A stretch of DNA of 64,000 bases from Paraphysomonas bandaiensis (GCA_965644295.1 CBFFRP010000074.1:62001-126000), one strand, 5' to 3'; counted from the stretch's first letter, positions 32,301 through 45,709 are shown. The notes: a model not told the origin generated them from the letters alone. Made by a program: numbers and translations.

Positions 32301-35300
32301 CAGGTGCCCCCACGGGTTTACCCTCTGGTGAACCAACAGGTCAACCTACTGGTGCACCAACAAGTGATCCATCTGGTGCCCCCACGGGTTTACCTTCTGG
32401 TGAACCAACAGGCCAACCATCTGGCGAGCCATCAGGTCAACCTACCGCTCAACCAACAGGTTTACCCTCTGGTGAACCAACAACTCAGCCCTCAGGTCAG
32501 CCAACTGGTCAACCATCTAGTCAACCTTCGGGGCTTCCAACAGGTGCCCCCACGGGTTTACCCTCTGGTGAACCAACAGGTCAACCTACTGGTGCACCAA
32601 CAAGTGATCCATCTGGTGCCCCCACGGGTTTACCTTCTGGTGAACCAACAGGCCAACCATCTGGCGAGCCATCAGGTCAACCTACCGCTCAACCAACAGG
32701 TTTACCCTCTGGTGAACCAACAACTCAGCCCTCAGGTCAGCCAACTGGTCAACCATCTAGTCAACCTTCGGGGCTTCCAACAGGTGCCCCCACGGGTTTA
32801 CCTTCTGGTGAACCAACAGGTCAACCTACTGGTCTACCATCTGGTGCCCCCACGGGTTTACCTTCTGGTGAACCAACAGGTCAACCATCTGGCGAGCCAT
32901 CAGGTCAACCTACCGCTCAACCAACAGGTTTACCCTCTGGTGAACCAACGACTCAGCCCTCAGGTCAGCCAACTGGTCAACCATCTAGTCAACCTTCGGG
33001 TGATCCAACAGGCCTGCCTTCAGGGCAACCTTCTGGTCTGCCATCTGGTGAACCGACTGGATATCCCACAGGTGAGCCGTCAGGTCAACCTTCAAGTCAT
33101 CCATCTGGCCAGCCTTCATTGCAACCTACGGGCTTACCATCTGGTAAACCAACAGGTCAGCCATCTAGTGCGCCTACGAGCCAACCAAGTTGTCGACCTT
33201 CGGGGCGGCCCTCTTTTCTGCCAACAGGCCAACCGACTGGGTTTCCTTCTGGTAAGCCAACGAGCGACCCTTCTGGAGAGCCTACAAGTCAACCTTCGGG
33301 GCTACCGAGTAGTGGACCTACTGGTCTACCTACTGGTCAACCAACTGGCGAACCTACAGGTCAGCCAACTGGGTATCCCACAGGTCAACCGACTTATAAA
33401 CCTACAGGTGTTCCTACTGGATGTCCAACTGGTCGACCAACAGGTATGCCCTCTGGAGATCCTTCTAGTCAGCCTACTGATCTTCCTACAGGAAGTCCTT
33501 CTGGTGATCCATCTAGCGAGCCTACTGGGAAACCTACCAGTCAACCATCTCTTACACCAAGCAGTCAGCCATCATGTGTTCCATCCGGTGATCCTACTCT
33601 ACAGCCAAGCGGCCAGCCAACTTGTCAACCTTCTTCGGTACCGTCAGAAAACCCATCCAATACACCATCTGTCATTCCGAGCTCAGAGCCGTCTGAGGTG
33701 CCCACAAGCCTTCCAAGTGGCTTCCCCACAGTGCTTCCTTCCTCTGCCCCATCTCAGATTCCGACTGTGTACCCGTCAGGAGTCCCATCTTCTCTTCCCA
33801 GTGCTGAGCCAACTTCCTCACCGACTCGCCGTCCCACAGTTCACCCCACGGTTCTGGGTGAAACGAATCCTCCCACCTCGGCACCCACATTACTTCCTAC
33901 GTTAGTCCCATCCCAAAGTCCATCATCACTCCCAACGACTTCTGTACCAACATCCCAGCCTACCCTCAGTCCGACACACTCTCCTGCCCCTATTATTTTA
34001 AATCTTGATATTGACATCTTGAAGTCTGAAGTAACAATAACAACAAGGCTTTCGAAAGAAGGAAGAGTGTACTGTGGTGTGTACGTGCTCTCCTCGCCAC
34101 CACTCTCCATTACTTCTGTCATTGTTAACAATAATTTTGCCGTCGTTGAATATCCTGAGGTTTTCACTGAACTTAGGATTGGTGCCCTGCAGCCCAGTAC
34201 TAATTATAATGTGTATTGCGTGGCAAGAAGTATTTACGGCGTTACAACTTCATACTCGGATATGATGTTAAACAAAAAGACTATCCGCACCCAGTGCTGC
34301 AAGAAAATAGCGATCTCATTGGCTGGATTGTCGTATTTTGAAGGCACTGATGTATCTTCATTTCTTACTGTTGCTGCTGATGCCGCTCCTTCATCACCTC
34401 TCTCTTTGACCTTCACTGCGAAGAATATTGATTCTAATTTGACCACTGCTATGTTTTTCCCGACTAGCGTTGTAATATATTCTCATTCTTGGGAAAAGAC
34501 ACGGTATGTAGCATTGTCAGGCTCAACTGCAGGCCGATATATGGTCAGCGTTTCCAGCAGTGGTATAGATGCTGCTGACTATGAAATTGCGTTCAGTGGA
34601 CGAAACGAATTTAATCTTATATCATCCAATGTTAAGCCACCTGTTCCTATGTTGTCATCAGCAGTTTTTACATCTGACGGGTCGTCCATCGTTTTGAAGT
34701 TCGATTCTTCTACTGACATGGGTGGTCAGTCATCGACATTTACTTGTTCGCTATTGTTTTCTTTTGTAGGGGATGACAATGCAGTTTGTGAATGGACTAC
34801 TCCTTCTACTGTCTTAATGTCTCTGGGAGGAAATGTGCGTGCTAATGTTGGGGACAACATTACTGTTGTGACGAACACTTTAAGAGCTGCTTGTCTTTTG
34901 TCATTCGCTGAGTGTATGCAGTGGGAATCCGTTCTTTCAACGCTGTCAGTTTCCATTTCAGCTCCAGATGCACCCATCGTTCCAATAGTTGTTGTTTCTG
35001 GACCTGAGGTTTCTGGACAGTGCGACGAAGTTATTTTGGACTTTTTATCCTCTACTGGATCTGGAGGGAGGCGTTGGAAGAACATAACAGTTGTTGTACA
35101 CAGTCAAAGCACCTCTGTTGAGCGTCTAAATGATTTTTTTATGTCAACTTACGAGTTAAGCCCTCCAACACCTATACCATTTGACTTCCTTGAGTCTGGA
35201 AACTTCTATGATTTCCATGTCTCTTTGTGTAACTTTTTAGGGAAATGTTCACTCTCAATACATCAACTATATATAACAAATAACGCCGTTCCAAATGTTC

Positions 35301-38300
35301 GTCTTCTGGGACCAAAGTCAAGATCGATGGCTGTAGGAACCTCCCTCCTCCTTCAAGCGCAGGCCTACATGTCAGAGTGTGACGGGTCCAAATCTTACGC
35401 TGGCCTTGTGTACTCGTGGAGCGTTACAAGAGATGGTGTACTTGATAGCTCAGTATCCTCATCAGCAAGAGACCTGACAAAATATAGAATTCTACCTTAC
35501 ACCCTTGAACCTGGTTCTGTATACGAGTTTTCTGTGCAAGTGACTAGTGATTCTGGGCAGAAGTCAACCTCATCATCGTTTGTGACAACTACCAAGTCAC
35601 CTCTCGTTGCTGTCATTTCTGGCGGGACACATCAAACAGTAAGACGGGGGGATAGTATCGTTATAGATGCATCGAAAAGCTATGATGCTGATACTGCTGA
35701 CGACGCGCATCTGTCGTACATTTGGAGCTGTTATCAGCGTAAACCCAGATTGTCGACTGAGTGTGGTTTGTATATGTCCGTCAATCGTTCTGTTGTTGTA
35801 GCACACCCGTTGCTGACGACGGGTGTTGCATCTGAGTTTGTCGTCACTGTATCTGTCTCAGACTCTTCTCGAGAAAGCGAGCGATCTGTTTATATCACCA
35901 TTGGAGAAGCATCTGACCCAGTGGTGACGGTGTCGATGAAAAATACCGCACAGAAGGTAAATCCTACAGATGCTCTCACTCTCTTAGGCTCCGTTGAATT
36001 ATCGGTTCCTGCTATGGTCAAGTGGGTTGTGGAAGATGGTTCCATTGACCTGGCTCAATTATCACGCACGACGGTGTCGAAAGTAATTGGACCTGGTCAA
36101 CATGTGTTTAACTTAGTTATTATGGAGAACTCGCTTGTCGGAAGGGCTTCGCCATACATATTTTCACTTTCTGTGGACGATCACGTAATGGCATCTTTGT
36201 CAGTGATCGTCAACTCCGCTCCATCCCCTGGAACGTTTGCTGTGTCTCCCCCAAATGGCACTGCCATTGTCACAAAGTTTACTTTCGCAGCCACACTGTG
36301 GACAGACGATGACTCACCTGTCAGTTTTCAATTCGGTTATTTATCGAAACGAGGCAATGTCAATGTCGTAAGAGGTAGATCTGAATCTGGATACGGATCT
36401 ACTACATTACCGGCTGGCCAGAAGAACAGGAATAACGAATTAACGTGCCATGTGGTGGTGTTCGACGTGTTAAATGCCTATTCCTCGGCAACCAATGATG
36501 TTGTTGTAGGTGAAACGCAACTGAACTCGGCGGATCTACAAACTAAAATTGCAAGAGACATCAGCACCAATTCTGGTAGTTTGGATGGAACCAAGGAGAC
36601 TCTGTCGGTTGCAAGTTCGATTTTGAACACCAAGGATTGTTCGTATGCACCCCATTGCGCAGCGTTGCATCGAGAAGAGTGTGATATCACGGATAACACT
36701 TGTGGGCAGTGCTTGTCAGGCTATGTAGGCATTGAGGGTGACGACAATTCGGAGTGCCTCAGTGCCGAGACTATTGAAGTAAATCCTGGTATCAATGCGA
36801 CCGCATCCTGCAGTGCCGATAATGACTGCGGCTTGTGGGAGTTTTGTGATATGGAGAGCTTTGTGTGCAATAAATTGCTGAAACCGTGTCGTCAGAATTG
36901 TACAGGAAGTGGAAAGTGTATGCATGAGAATGTGGACAGTGGTGCACCTGTTGAAGAATGTTTCATGGACGACACGACATGTGTCGCAGTCTGTGAGTGC
37001 ATCGAGGGATTCAGCGGCGAATTGTGCCAAATGAGTGCTGCTGAGTTAGAGCTAAAGAAATCGATTCGGCAGCAGCTTTTGGTGGGGCTAGAATCGGTGT
37101 GCGAAACAGATGAACCCAGCGCCGATAGTATTTATACATGGCAATCGTCTCTCAGTGCTATCACCCAGTCATCGGAAGAGCTCTCACCAGAAGCATCTGA
37201 AGTCGCCCTCAATATTGCTAGTTCTATACTTTCTGGTGCATCTGAGTATGTGGTATCGCATGATAGTCTGTTGGGAGTTTTGAATTCGATTGACTCGGCA
37301 GTTATTGCCTCTCAGTCATCTTCCAAAGATTCTGTTCGTCGACGATTATCCAGTTTAATAGATTCTATCGACTTGCTAGATAGGTATGGATATACCATTG
37401 CAGGCGACATAGTTGAGGGGCAGAATGCGATAGAAAGCATCAACAAAATGTTTAGATTAACAACGCAAGTGATATCGAGTATCGAAGACATTGTATTTCC
37501 CCAAACAACTGCGGAACAATTGTCTGGTATTGACCCAGCAATGTTAGTTTTCAATGGGGATTCTGATTCTACCCTGCGAGTGTCAGCTATGTCTGTCAAG
37601 GCAAGGCTGTATAACGAAACTGAAGACTTAAACTCTAATGCATTGCGGGTGCAATTTGTTGACAGCACTCTTGGAACGAACTCAACAGTTACTTTTGTAA
37701 TTCAAAATATTGTGGAGACAGCGTATGAATCTATCAACGGTTCTCTTACTGTGAACACGACATGTGTTGATGGAGATTCTGCTGAGTACGAGTATATATG
37801 TCCTGGTGGACTTGGGAATGATATGACGATTAGGCATAAGTGTAATGGAAGTGCTGCTATAATGAAAACGATATGCCCCACAGTCACCAAAGTGCCTGCC
37901 TGTCGAGTGCTGAGTGGGGAATCCTTCAACTGTTCGGTTAAGTCTTTTACTGCGGCGTCTATCATGTGTTCGTGTTCGTTGAAGAGTGGTGGTTCCGAGC
38001 GACGGTCACTCTCATGGAAGGATTCAGGAGCTTTGGAGGTGATATATTCTAGTTGGCAAAAGAAGTCATTGACTTATATATATGTATACATAGGTAGCCG
38101 CTGTTACTGAACTGGTGGTTGAGGACTTCAGTACTACTATATTAACGACCAGTGATTTCGATTCCACTGAAGATCTTAAGAATACCATGATTGTAGTTTT
38201 GCTGTATGGCGTCATGTGGTACGTGTTGTGTCTCCGTTACTACTCTCTATTATATATTTATTGCTATATGCCTTTTGTGTACAGGGTCGGCGGCTTAATT

Positions 38301-41247
38301 GGAATCTCAATGTGTTCTCTCCGACAGCGCTACACACACAGAAAGATAAATGAAGACCAAAGCATTTTGGAGTTGAAGAAAAAGCTAGCTAGCACCACCA
38401 AGTTAGCTGCAGATGTGAGAAGTTACTTGACGGCATATGTGAATGAAGTATTTCCCGCTGTGTTTCTGCATAAACCCGGTATGCGGAGACTCTGGGATGA
38501 GATATGCAAGCATCATAGGTATACACGTTGGATGTGAATGCTTTAGGATGAATATCCAATTATTTTATATAGATATTTTGTACTGTTCACTGCCAGTGGG
38601 GCCAATGGTGACCATGAGCGCATGCTCACAGGTAACATTTCACAATGATAATATATATTAAGTGACACTTTTTAGGAATTCACCTTCTAACTATACAGAG
38701 TATGCTGATGTTTGTTTTAGCTGTCTGCTACGATTTGGTAATTATGCATCATCATTTGTATAGAAAGTTGTTTTTACTGTATGAATATTCAGCAATATCC
38801 CCAGGATGATGGGTCGTGTGGAACACACACTACCGAGTCATCATGTCTGAGGCAAAAATCAGCTTTTGATGCTGACAAGTCCATGTGTTCATGGAATGAA
38901 GATCATGCGTCACCGTCGGGGTATACGTGTACATATATTCCACCAACCATGACTCTTTGGGTAGGTGTTTCACATATTTCGTATTGGTGTTCATTGTTAG
39001 TGCGAATAGGTGGTGGTTTTGATATCTGTGGTCGTAGCAATGGTGACAGCTCCTGTCAATTTACTGGTGGATTTTCTATTCATCGAAATTTTGTCCGCGC
39101 CGACAACGGATGCCCTTAAGATCAAAGAGCGAGAGTCAGTTGTGAAGAGGGCTGCTCGCCGAGCATCTGCTGTTGGTCGTAGAATGTCAGCTGTGTCTAC
39201 AGCAGCGGTGAAAAGGCTGCATAAAAAAGTGTTTAAAAAATCGAATTCATCTATGGAATTGACTAATATTCGAAAAACTCGAGTGGTACCTGATTCTATG
39301 GAAACGGCTCATAGTTTAGCTTCAGCATCTGTCCGAGACATTCTTTTTAATGTGAAGGAGAAAATTGACTCTGATGTGAGCACTCAAGATATTCGACGCA
39401 GAGAATCTAGCACATTCAAAACGACATACTCTTTAATGCAGCACCGGCAATCTCTCCAACTCAGAAATAGTGATATTAATAATATCCAGTTTGACCACAG
39501 TGATCCTGCTGTGAACGACCTGTTTCTTGAGCTTACTGTAGATATTGCTGATCAGCGACGAAGCCTGAAGCGTAGTCTGAAAGAAGCATTCGACAGTTCG
39601 TGGGGAATTGATCCCACTGGCGAATTCTCCAAACAGATTGAGAAGACCATCGCTTTCACTCCCAGAACAAGGAGCGCGGAAAGGACGATCAAGGAAGAGT
39701 TGAGTTTTGTACAGAATGAGACAGAGGCGAAGTTCGAAAAGCTTCGCTTTGCCACTGACGTTCAAATCGGAATGGAAATATTGCACCTTTTTATCATTGA
39801 TTTGCTTGGGCGGGATACTCCTGCTGCAAAGGTATACTGTTGCAAAGTATCTTGTTCGTGTTAATTTCTTACGTCCAGATATTTTTGACGAAGAGCGAAG
39901 AAGAGTAAGTACCTGCTAGTTTGAGGTCAGTATATATTAACCGTGAATGTAGTTTCAGGCATTCATTTGTTGTGACCCCGACCGTGAAGGTCATCGCCTG
40001 GATTGTTGTTGCATTGCTGAACCTCTTTTTTGTCTATTTCTCTGTATTGCGAGGTCTTGAGCGAGGGATTGAATGGCAGGTTTGTGAAAATTTAAGTTTG
40101 TGGTGTGTTTTCATGACAGTATGGGCAGAGACTGTTCCTGATAGCTTGCATCATGCAGTTTCTTATCGAGATTGTTTTCTATGAGGTTAGAAAAGTGCCA
40201 TATATTTTTATTTATGCGGTGTAACTATGATCGTAGACTTCAGAGTGTGCCATCGTGCACTTTTTCATTCCAGATCTAGCTCGGAATGAGGTGCGAAGTG
40301 CTGGTCTTGCTATCCATCAGGCAGTCCAGAAGGTGTGCGCGTCTACCATTGAGACAAGGACGAATATTATTCTGGATGCTCCTAGATATTTATTCGTGTC
40401 TACTAATTTAGCTAAACGGTTTCCCGATCTACTGGAGAGTATTATTGTTATGAGCTATCACACATACTCCCCTGGAGATTTGTCAAGAAAATGGCGCTTC
40501 TCTCATTATACCGGCCCATATGCTACTATGTTGAACCCTTGGTCCCGATCTTGGTCTCGTGTTGGGCGCTTTACATTCAGTGCTATGTTCGTGGGGATGT
40601 TGCAACGAATGGGAGCAATGTCACCTACTATACAACGTGTTGTAATTCATACGTTACAACCACTCGCTGTCAGTGTGCTATTTCTTGTGGGTGTATTGTT
40701 AAAGAACAACCCAATTTTTATTTGTGTGTTAGCCCCTCTGATACTGTATAAAATATACACTTTTATTCAAGACTACAACCATAGCAGCGACAACTCTTAC
40801 AGTAATAACGTTTATCCAACAGAAACGTTGCCAGACAAAGGTGGTTCCGTCTCCCCCAACAACGACAATGTGGTGTCCACTCTCCGTGATAGGCGTGCTG
40901 TCCCGGTTGACTCAGACGATGACGTTGTCAAGAAGTCTCATGAGAAAATAACACACCCTGATAAGATAGCAGAGTGCCCGCAGAGTGATAATATTACGGA
41001 GAAAAGCTTTAATGTCGCGTTTTCTGAGGCAAGTTTTTGGTCTAATAGTTCCAAATCGCTGAATGATTCCGAGGAATCACTCGACTGGCCGGATTTTACA
41101 GATGAAAATCCAGAGAAAGGTGCGCAGGCATCATCGTTCTGGAGCGCCAGCAATGGAAGTAGCTGCGCTGAAAGCGACGAGTCTTGTTCTGAGTTTACGT
41201 GTAGTCCACATTCATTTCGAGATGTCGAGTTGTTCGGCCCTGATTGA
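29342..41247 (+). CDS. Giant LRR / PT-repeat / REJ-like / EGF-like / GPS-like multi-pass receptor (3761 aa)
   Basis: Twelve exons: 29342..29399, 29481..38038, 38094..38218, 38285..38518, 38597..38631, 38676..38737, 38793..38960, 39010..39831, 39879..39904, 39959..40079, 40120..40185, 40237..41247. Exon 1 supplies the signal peptide (MNSWWTSLFVLLVIHTLQTG), which the raw frame misses. Plant-type LRRs (GxIPSxIGxLxxLxxLxLxxN) fill about residues 50-535 and PT/PS tetrapeptides 540-1520. REJ/PKD-like beta domains follow (about 1530-2390), then Cys-rich EGF-like modules (about 2400-2530), then a region ending in a GPS-like Cys pattern (MCSCS, about 2850). At least six hydrophobic helices follow after residue 2880, including IAWIVVALLNLFFVYFSVL and LFLIACIMQFLIEIVFYE. 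The cytosolic tail is acidic and serine-rich. The order ectodomain, REJ, GPS, TM resembles polycystin-1. The ligand is unknown. Confidence 0.87.
31040..33990 (+). repeat. 12-bp (tetrapeptide PT/PS) coding tandem repeat array
   Basis: About 2.95 kb of degenerate 12-bp units coding x-G-x-P (S/T-G-Q/E/L/A-P), such as GQPT, GEPS, GAPT and SDPS. Higher-order units of up to 240 bp are visible in the first two thirds; units become diverse after about 33000 and lose regularity towards 33700. Every unit is a multiple of three bases, so copy-number change keeps the frame. Confidence 0.95.
32281..32760 (+). repeat. Two identical 240-bp higher-order units in the PT array
   Basis: Bases 32281-32520 and 32521-32760 are identical in the given sequence, 20 tetrapeptide codon blocks each. 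One mismatch appears just to the left (32247 against 32487). Similar but diverged units lie on both sides. This indicates very recent duplication or gene conversion, or an assembly artefact. Confidence 0.9.
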
Positions 41248-43417
41248 GATATGTGTTCAGTTTCAAATATGTCGTGAATGGTATGTGTACAAGTATTATA
41301 TATAGTCCTGCAACTTAGCGGTACATATACTAATTTGTCGCGCGCTTCATCTGACTAATTGTGTGGTGTAGATAGAAAGGATATGTTTTTGATGTGTTGT
41401 ATGCTCATATTAATGTACTGGATGATAAAGTGTGCCATTGAAAAAATCGACTTGAATATCAAACTCTATAATAATATATAATCTCAGTCCATTGATTCCG
41501 AAGGTAACAAAGTAAAAAACTGTTATGATGACCCTGGTACAGTATAATAGGTCAGAATTATGTCAGTACAAGTGATAGGTCTTATTATTATTGAAAGTCT
41601 TATTATTTAGCAGTAGGCGTTAATAATCTGCACCAATGTAGTGGCTAGTTGAATGCTAGACAGACTGTTTATACCTCTACCCATAACTAATCAGTACAAA
41701 CTCTATTATCCTACTACGCGACCACTTCTGTTCAGGTCTTCTTAACCAGGACTTCGAAATATTACTTAAGAGTTCATATGCCACACCTGATGATGTATTG
41801 ATGAGTTGGAGCAGTGATACCCAGTACTTTCAAAGTTAGTGCCAAGTCGCGCTTGTCAGAATGATGTGCCTGATATCATACACACAGCTTTCGAGTTAGT
41901 TGCACAAGCAGGGATTAAGTGTGTTGTGAAGAAATGAAATGATGCCAATGACATCAAGAAGACTCATGCGACTACAATTTCACATTTATAATCACATTTA
42001 TGCAACCCTTGATACAACATATGTATATATTCTGTACTAGGGTCACAACCTATACATATATGTGTGAGTGAAGGAGAGAAACTCGGTTTTAGTATGTACG
42101 CATATATACATGTATACATCCAAACTGTAATAATAATAACTCTTCAATAGAATTGTATATCACAGCCCAGAGCATATAGAATAGAAGATATTGCTAATGA
42201 TTATAAACCTGCTTTAAACCTGCACAGGTTTACACCTACTGCTAGTAGTGCTTCCTTGGTAGTAAACCTTCTACCTCTACTAAAACTATCTACTGGAAAA
42301 AATAGTATAGTAGTCGTTGCAATTTAGAGTTAGATTTATTTCATAATATGTATTATCAAGTACAAGCGAGAATGTAGTATATATCAACTACTATACAACT
42401 GGTATATAAACACTAAACGCAATGATAAATAGTAGTAAGACAATATCAATTATTTGTACTTCATGTTCACATTATTTACTTCTAGTTTTCAATGTCAAAT
42501 TCTATGATATTGTAGTGGGTGATAATCAGACATCTGGGAGTCACTGCCTAAGTTTGGTCAGTATGAAGTAGTTAACTAGATTGAGAAAATAAAAGTGTGG
42601 TTGATGAGGAAAAATAGGAATCATCTAGGACAGATGAGAGACCACTACATCTAGAATCAGCTGCTGTTTTAAATAAAACACAATGAGGATCTCAAAAAGT
42701 TACTGAAGAGAATGATACGCCAATCAGTTAAACTTTCCAAGCCATTCAACATGTGACAGAGGCACTTGAGAAAGTGGTTCAATATCAGCCAGTACTTGGT
42801 GGACAAGGTAAGCATTAGCGGTAAAACAGAGTGCATAATGGTAGAGAGTATACAGTACAAAGATCAGCAAACAATTTACAATATTTTAAATTTTACTTGG
42901 AGAGTTGGTGTGTGGAGCTATTATTCTAAATGTCCGAATAGGGGGCCCACTACAATGTGACAACAAATCGAAATAACAAAAGGCAGTAGAAGGGTGGGTG
43001 ACTTGGAGCAGTTATATACTAGTTTGTATGTATACGAAGGTGATGTATTTTTCACTGTAATGATCACAACATGCCGTAGATTCGATCAAACTAAACGTCA
43101 ACGGAAGGAGATATAACACGAAGCTCATATGAGTTCAACAGGTCTGTTATAAAAACTACCGGAAATACAAGTATAATGTGGCCTTGCTGTCTCCAACTAC
43201 ATTTGCTAACAAGTGTGCGTTTGTTCTTTTCTACCCTTAGTCTGATATATACGACAGAGAAACGTATATGATGCATTCAGTGCATTACGAACAGATATGC
43301 GTAATGTGTTAGGTACCCCTAACTTTATTCACCACACTAAGAGATACGCTGATCGAACGGTCACAGAAACAAAAACAATTGCAACTATAATATATTGAAA
43401 ATTTAGTTAGCTTCTCT
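41248..43417. other. Intergenic region of 2.2 kb
   Basis: No gene recognised; ORFs are short and AT-rich. A fragment at 41594-41626 (GAAAGTCTTATTATTTAGCA, then GTAGGCGTTAATA) matches 50944-50976 and resembles the terminal sequence of MITE family B, so it is probably a solo end. Confidence 0.5.
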
Positions 43418-45709
43418 CTAATAGGAACGCTTATTGAAGCAATTTGACAGTGTTCCTTTCCTATATACCACTACGTACACGATACCTATAAGCATCACGA
43501 TGACACCAACAGAAACAATAGGGTAGAGACTTGTACTATCTGGATCACTAGATTGCGAGGTCGGAAGAAACTTTGGGCGCAAATAAACCTTGGAGGGAGG
43601 ATTCAAGTGCGCAGATACCGTGATATTCAATTGACTAGCCAGAAGTGGTCTATAACTCGGTGATATCTTCCAAGTAGGGTGCCAGTAGTTGGAGTTCAGA
43701 AACTTGAGAATGTCAGATGAATCACCTTCAGTCATGTCATAGCATCCAGGACACATCCCATCGTTTGGCCATCTAGTATTTTTCACCAATGAGTAACGAG
43801 AAAATGTCAAGTATATAACAGAGAACTATACTGAAACTAAGGGTACCTAACAGCTGTCCACCCTTCTGGCTCATCTCGTAGGCTGTCTTGGGTCTTCTCC
43901 ACATGAAAGCTCATGATGCGCTTTGTAACGTCATTATGCACTTTCCAAAGCCATAACTAAAATAAACATTATAACGGCTGCACTCATGAGTAGCCACAAC
44001 GTGCGTGCTTACTTGAAGGCCAGAGTAGTCGCTATCTTTCACATCACACCGATTGAATTTGCACTTGTCATATATATCAACAAAATGAGAACTGCGAGAT
44101 ACATATTAGCTAAACACTTTTCATACGACAAAAAGAAATTTGCCCTACCGACAGTATCTGCAGTTAAAAAGCTGGTCAACACAAAATCTGATGCCCAACA
44201 TCACCATATGTGTATTGATCCACGAACCACCAACCGCGTTTGGTGGTGGGATAGGTACTCGGGCGGATGAAACAGTCATATAGTGGAATAAAAGCCACAG
44301 TCCACAGGTATAACCTTTCTGTGACCCAGAAAATAACATATTCTCTCCCTCGTTCAAAATATACTTCTCTCTTTCATTCACAAGCACTCCACATACTCTC
44401 CAATCAGTCTGCACTATAGATGTCAGGTGGGACAACATACGCACAGTCACAATCAGAAATACTGTATAGCCCCACCAGGGTAAACCCAAATGTGGATTGG
44501 AGCTTAGTGTCGATGTCGACAGCTGATAGTAGGAGTGTGTCATTTTCAGTGCCATGATTGTGGGCAAGGGGAAGCCAATCAGCAATGGAACGAAAAGCAT
44601 TGACGGAATCGTGTCCCTTTGTAACGCATTACAGTTACACATTAGGTGGTGTGAATATACAGCGACATATACCTCCGGAAGTAGCGCAGTAACCAGTTCT
44701 AAAAATGACTGTACACCACGAAGCTTTTCCTGGAAACCAAAAACTTCATAATTTCATGGGCAATTAGTACATAAGGTGTACAACCGTTGAGAGTGAGGAT
44801 GGCAACACTTCCGTTTGCAGTAAAAAGCGCAAAGAAACAAGTGCATCATGAAGTCTATCTTCACTTGAGCTGACCCGCGCTGCCGCATTAATGGTCCTGT
44901 AAGTAGTACTTTAGTAAGGATGTATCACATATGCTCTGGGCTCAGACCGAACTATCCACTCTGCTGAGCGATGCATGTCAGTTGTATTCAATGGTGGGAG
45001 ACTGTCTAGATCGTGCGCAAGATCTTTAACTTTTCCCCGAAGGGTATTCTTACTAGAAGCTGCCTGTGTATATGATAAGCACCAATCTAACCATAGCAAC
45101 GTATCACAACTAACCGAAAAATCCTCTAAAACTACACGTACTTGACCAATTGAGTGAATATCCTTTGCTTTTACTTCCTTATCAATTGCTATAATTAATA
45201 AACCAGTCAGAGACTATCATACATATACGAAATAAGTAACATACTCTTGCCAAATCCAAACGTACGGATAGTTGGGTAGCCGTTAATTCCATATGTTTGA
45301 CATAAATCTCTATATACTCTACTATTCATATCATATGATCACTATTGATATAGTTTACCTCTGTGTGACACAGTTAATTGCTCCAAATAGAACTGTACCT
45401 TTAGTTTCAGATATATATGTATCTGCTAGTTGCATATATGCTGGTGCAAATCTCTGACAGTGTCCACACCACTATACAGTCGTTAGAATACATATGATCA
45501 ATATCCATACATACAGGGGCATAAAATACAGCTAATATGGGAGTATTCTCTGCTGTATACTTTGATAATAATTGTTCATTAAGCTCATATACGTGACTTC
45601 CCTTCTCATCATATAGATTGTTACGTGAGATACTATATACAACACAATGCGTATTTATTAGTATAAAAAAAATAGATAGGAGATGAAGTATAGCAATAGA
45701 ATACTTCAT
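43418..45709 (-). CDS. QSOX: Quiescin sulfhydryl oxidase (single-thioredoxin type)
   Basis: Twelve exons: 45709..45515, 45471..45359, 45309..45245, 45188..45115, 45063..44948, 44896..44785, 44729..44673, 44616..44476, 44408..44149, 44091..44013, 43956..43847, 43772..43418 (558 aa). QSOX forms disulfides in secreted proteins, passing electrons to O2 through FAD. A signal peptide comes first. The thioredoxin domain has APWCGHCQRFAP (Cys67/Cys70), completed by the first splice, and INGYPTIRTFG. A helical linker (ARVSSSEDRLHDAL) leads to the Erv domain: GYTCGLWLLFHYMTV, LFNCRYCRSHF (redox Cys374/Cys377), LWLWKVHNDVTKRI and RWPNDGMCPGC (Cys448/Cys451). A TM helix (about 522-544) tethers it in the Golgi or at the surface. 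Only one thioredoxin domain is present, as in plant and protist QSOX. The exon 5 donor (CG|GTCTGA) is the weakest junction. Confidence 0.92.

Noticed and set aside
31026-33905. A 959-codon ORF overlapping the PT-repeat region in another frame
   Set aside because: It is a consequence of the stop-free 12-bp repeat. The receptor frame has the signal peptide, the LRRs and downstream domains, while this frame is only repeat translation.
31040-33990. CRISPR-like or minisatellite array of regulatory nature
   Set aside because: The units are contiguous, lack spacers, vary at degenerate codon positions and encode an in-frame polypeptide; the genome is eukaryotic.
44145-44642. A separate 165-residue membrane protein
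   Set aside because: Its second half is QSOX exon 9 and its first half is exon 8 in the wrong frame. The QSOX model explains both.
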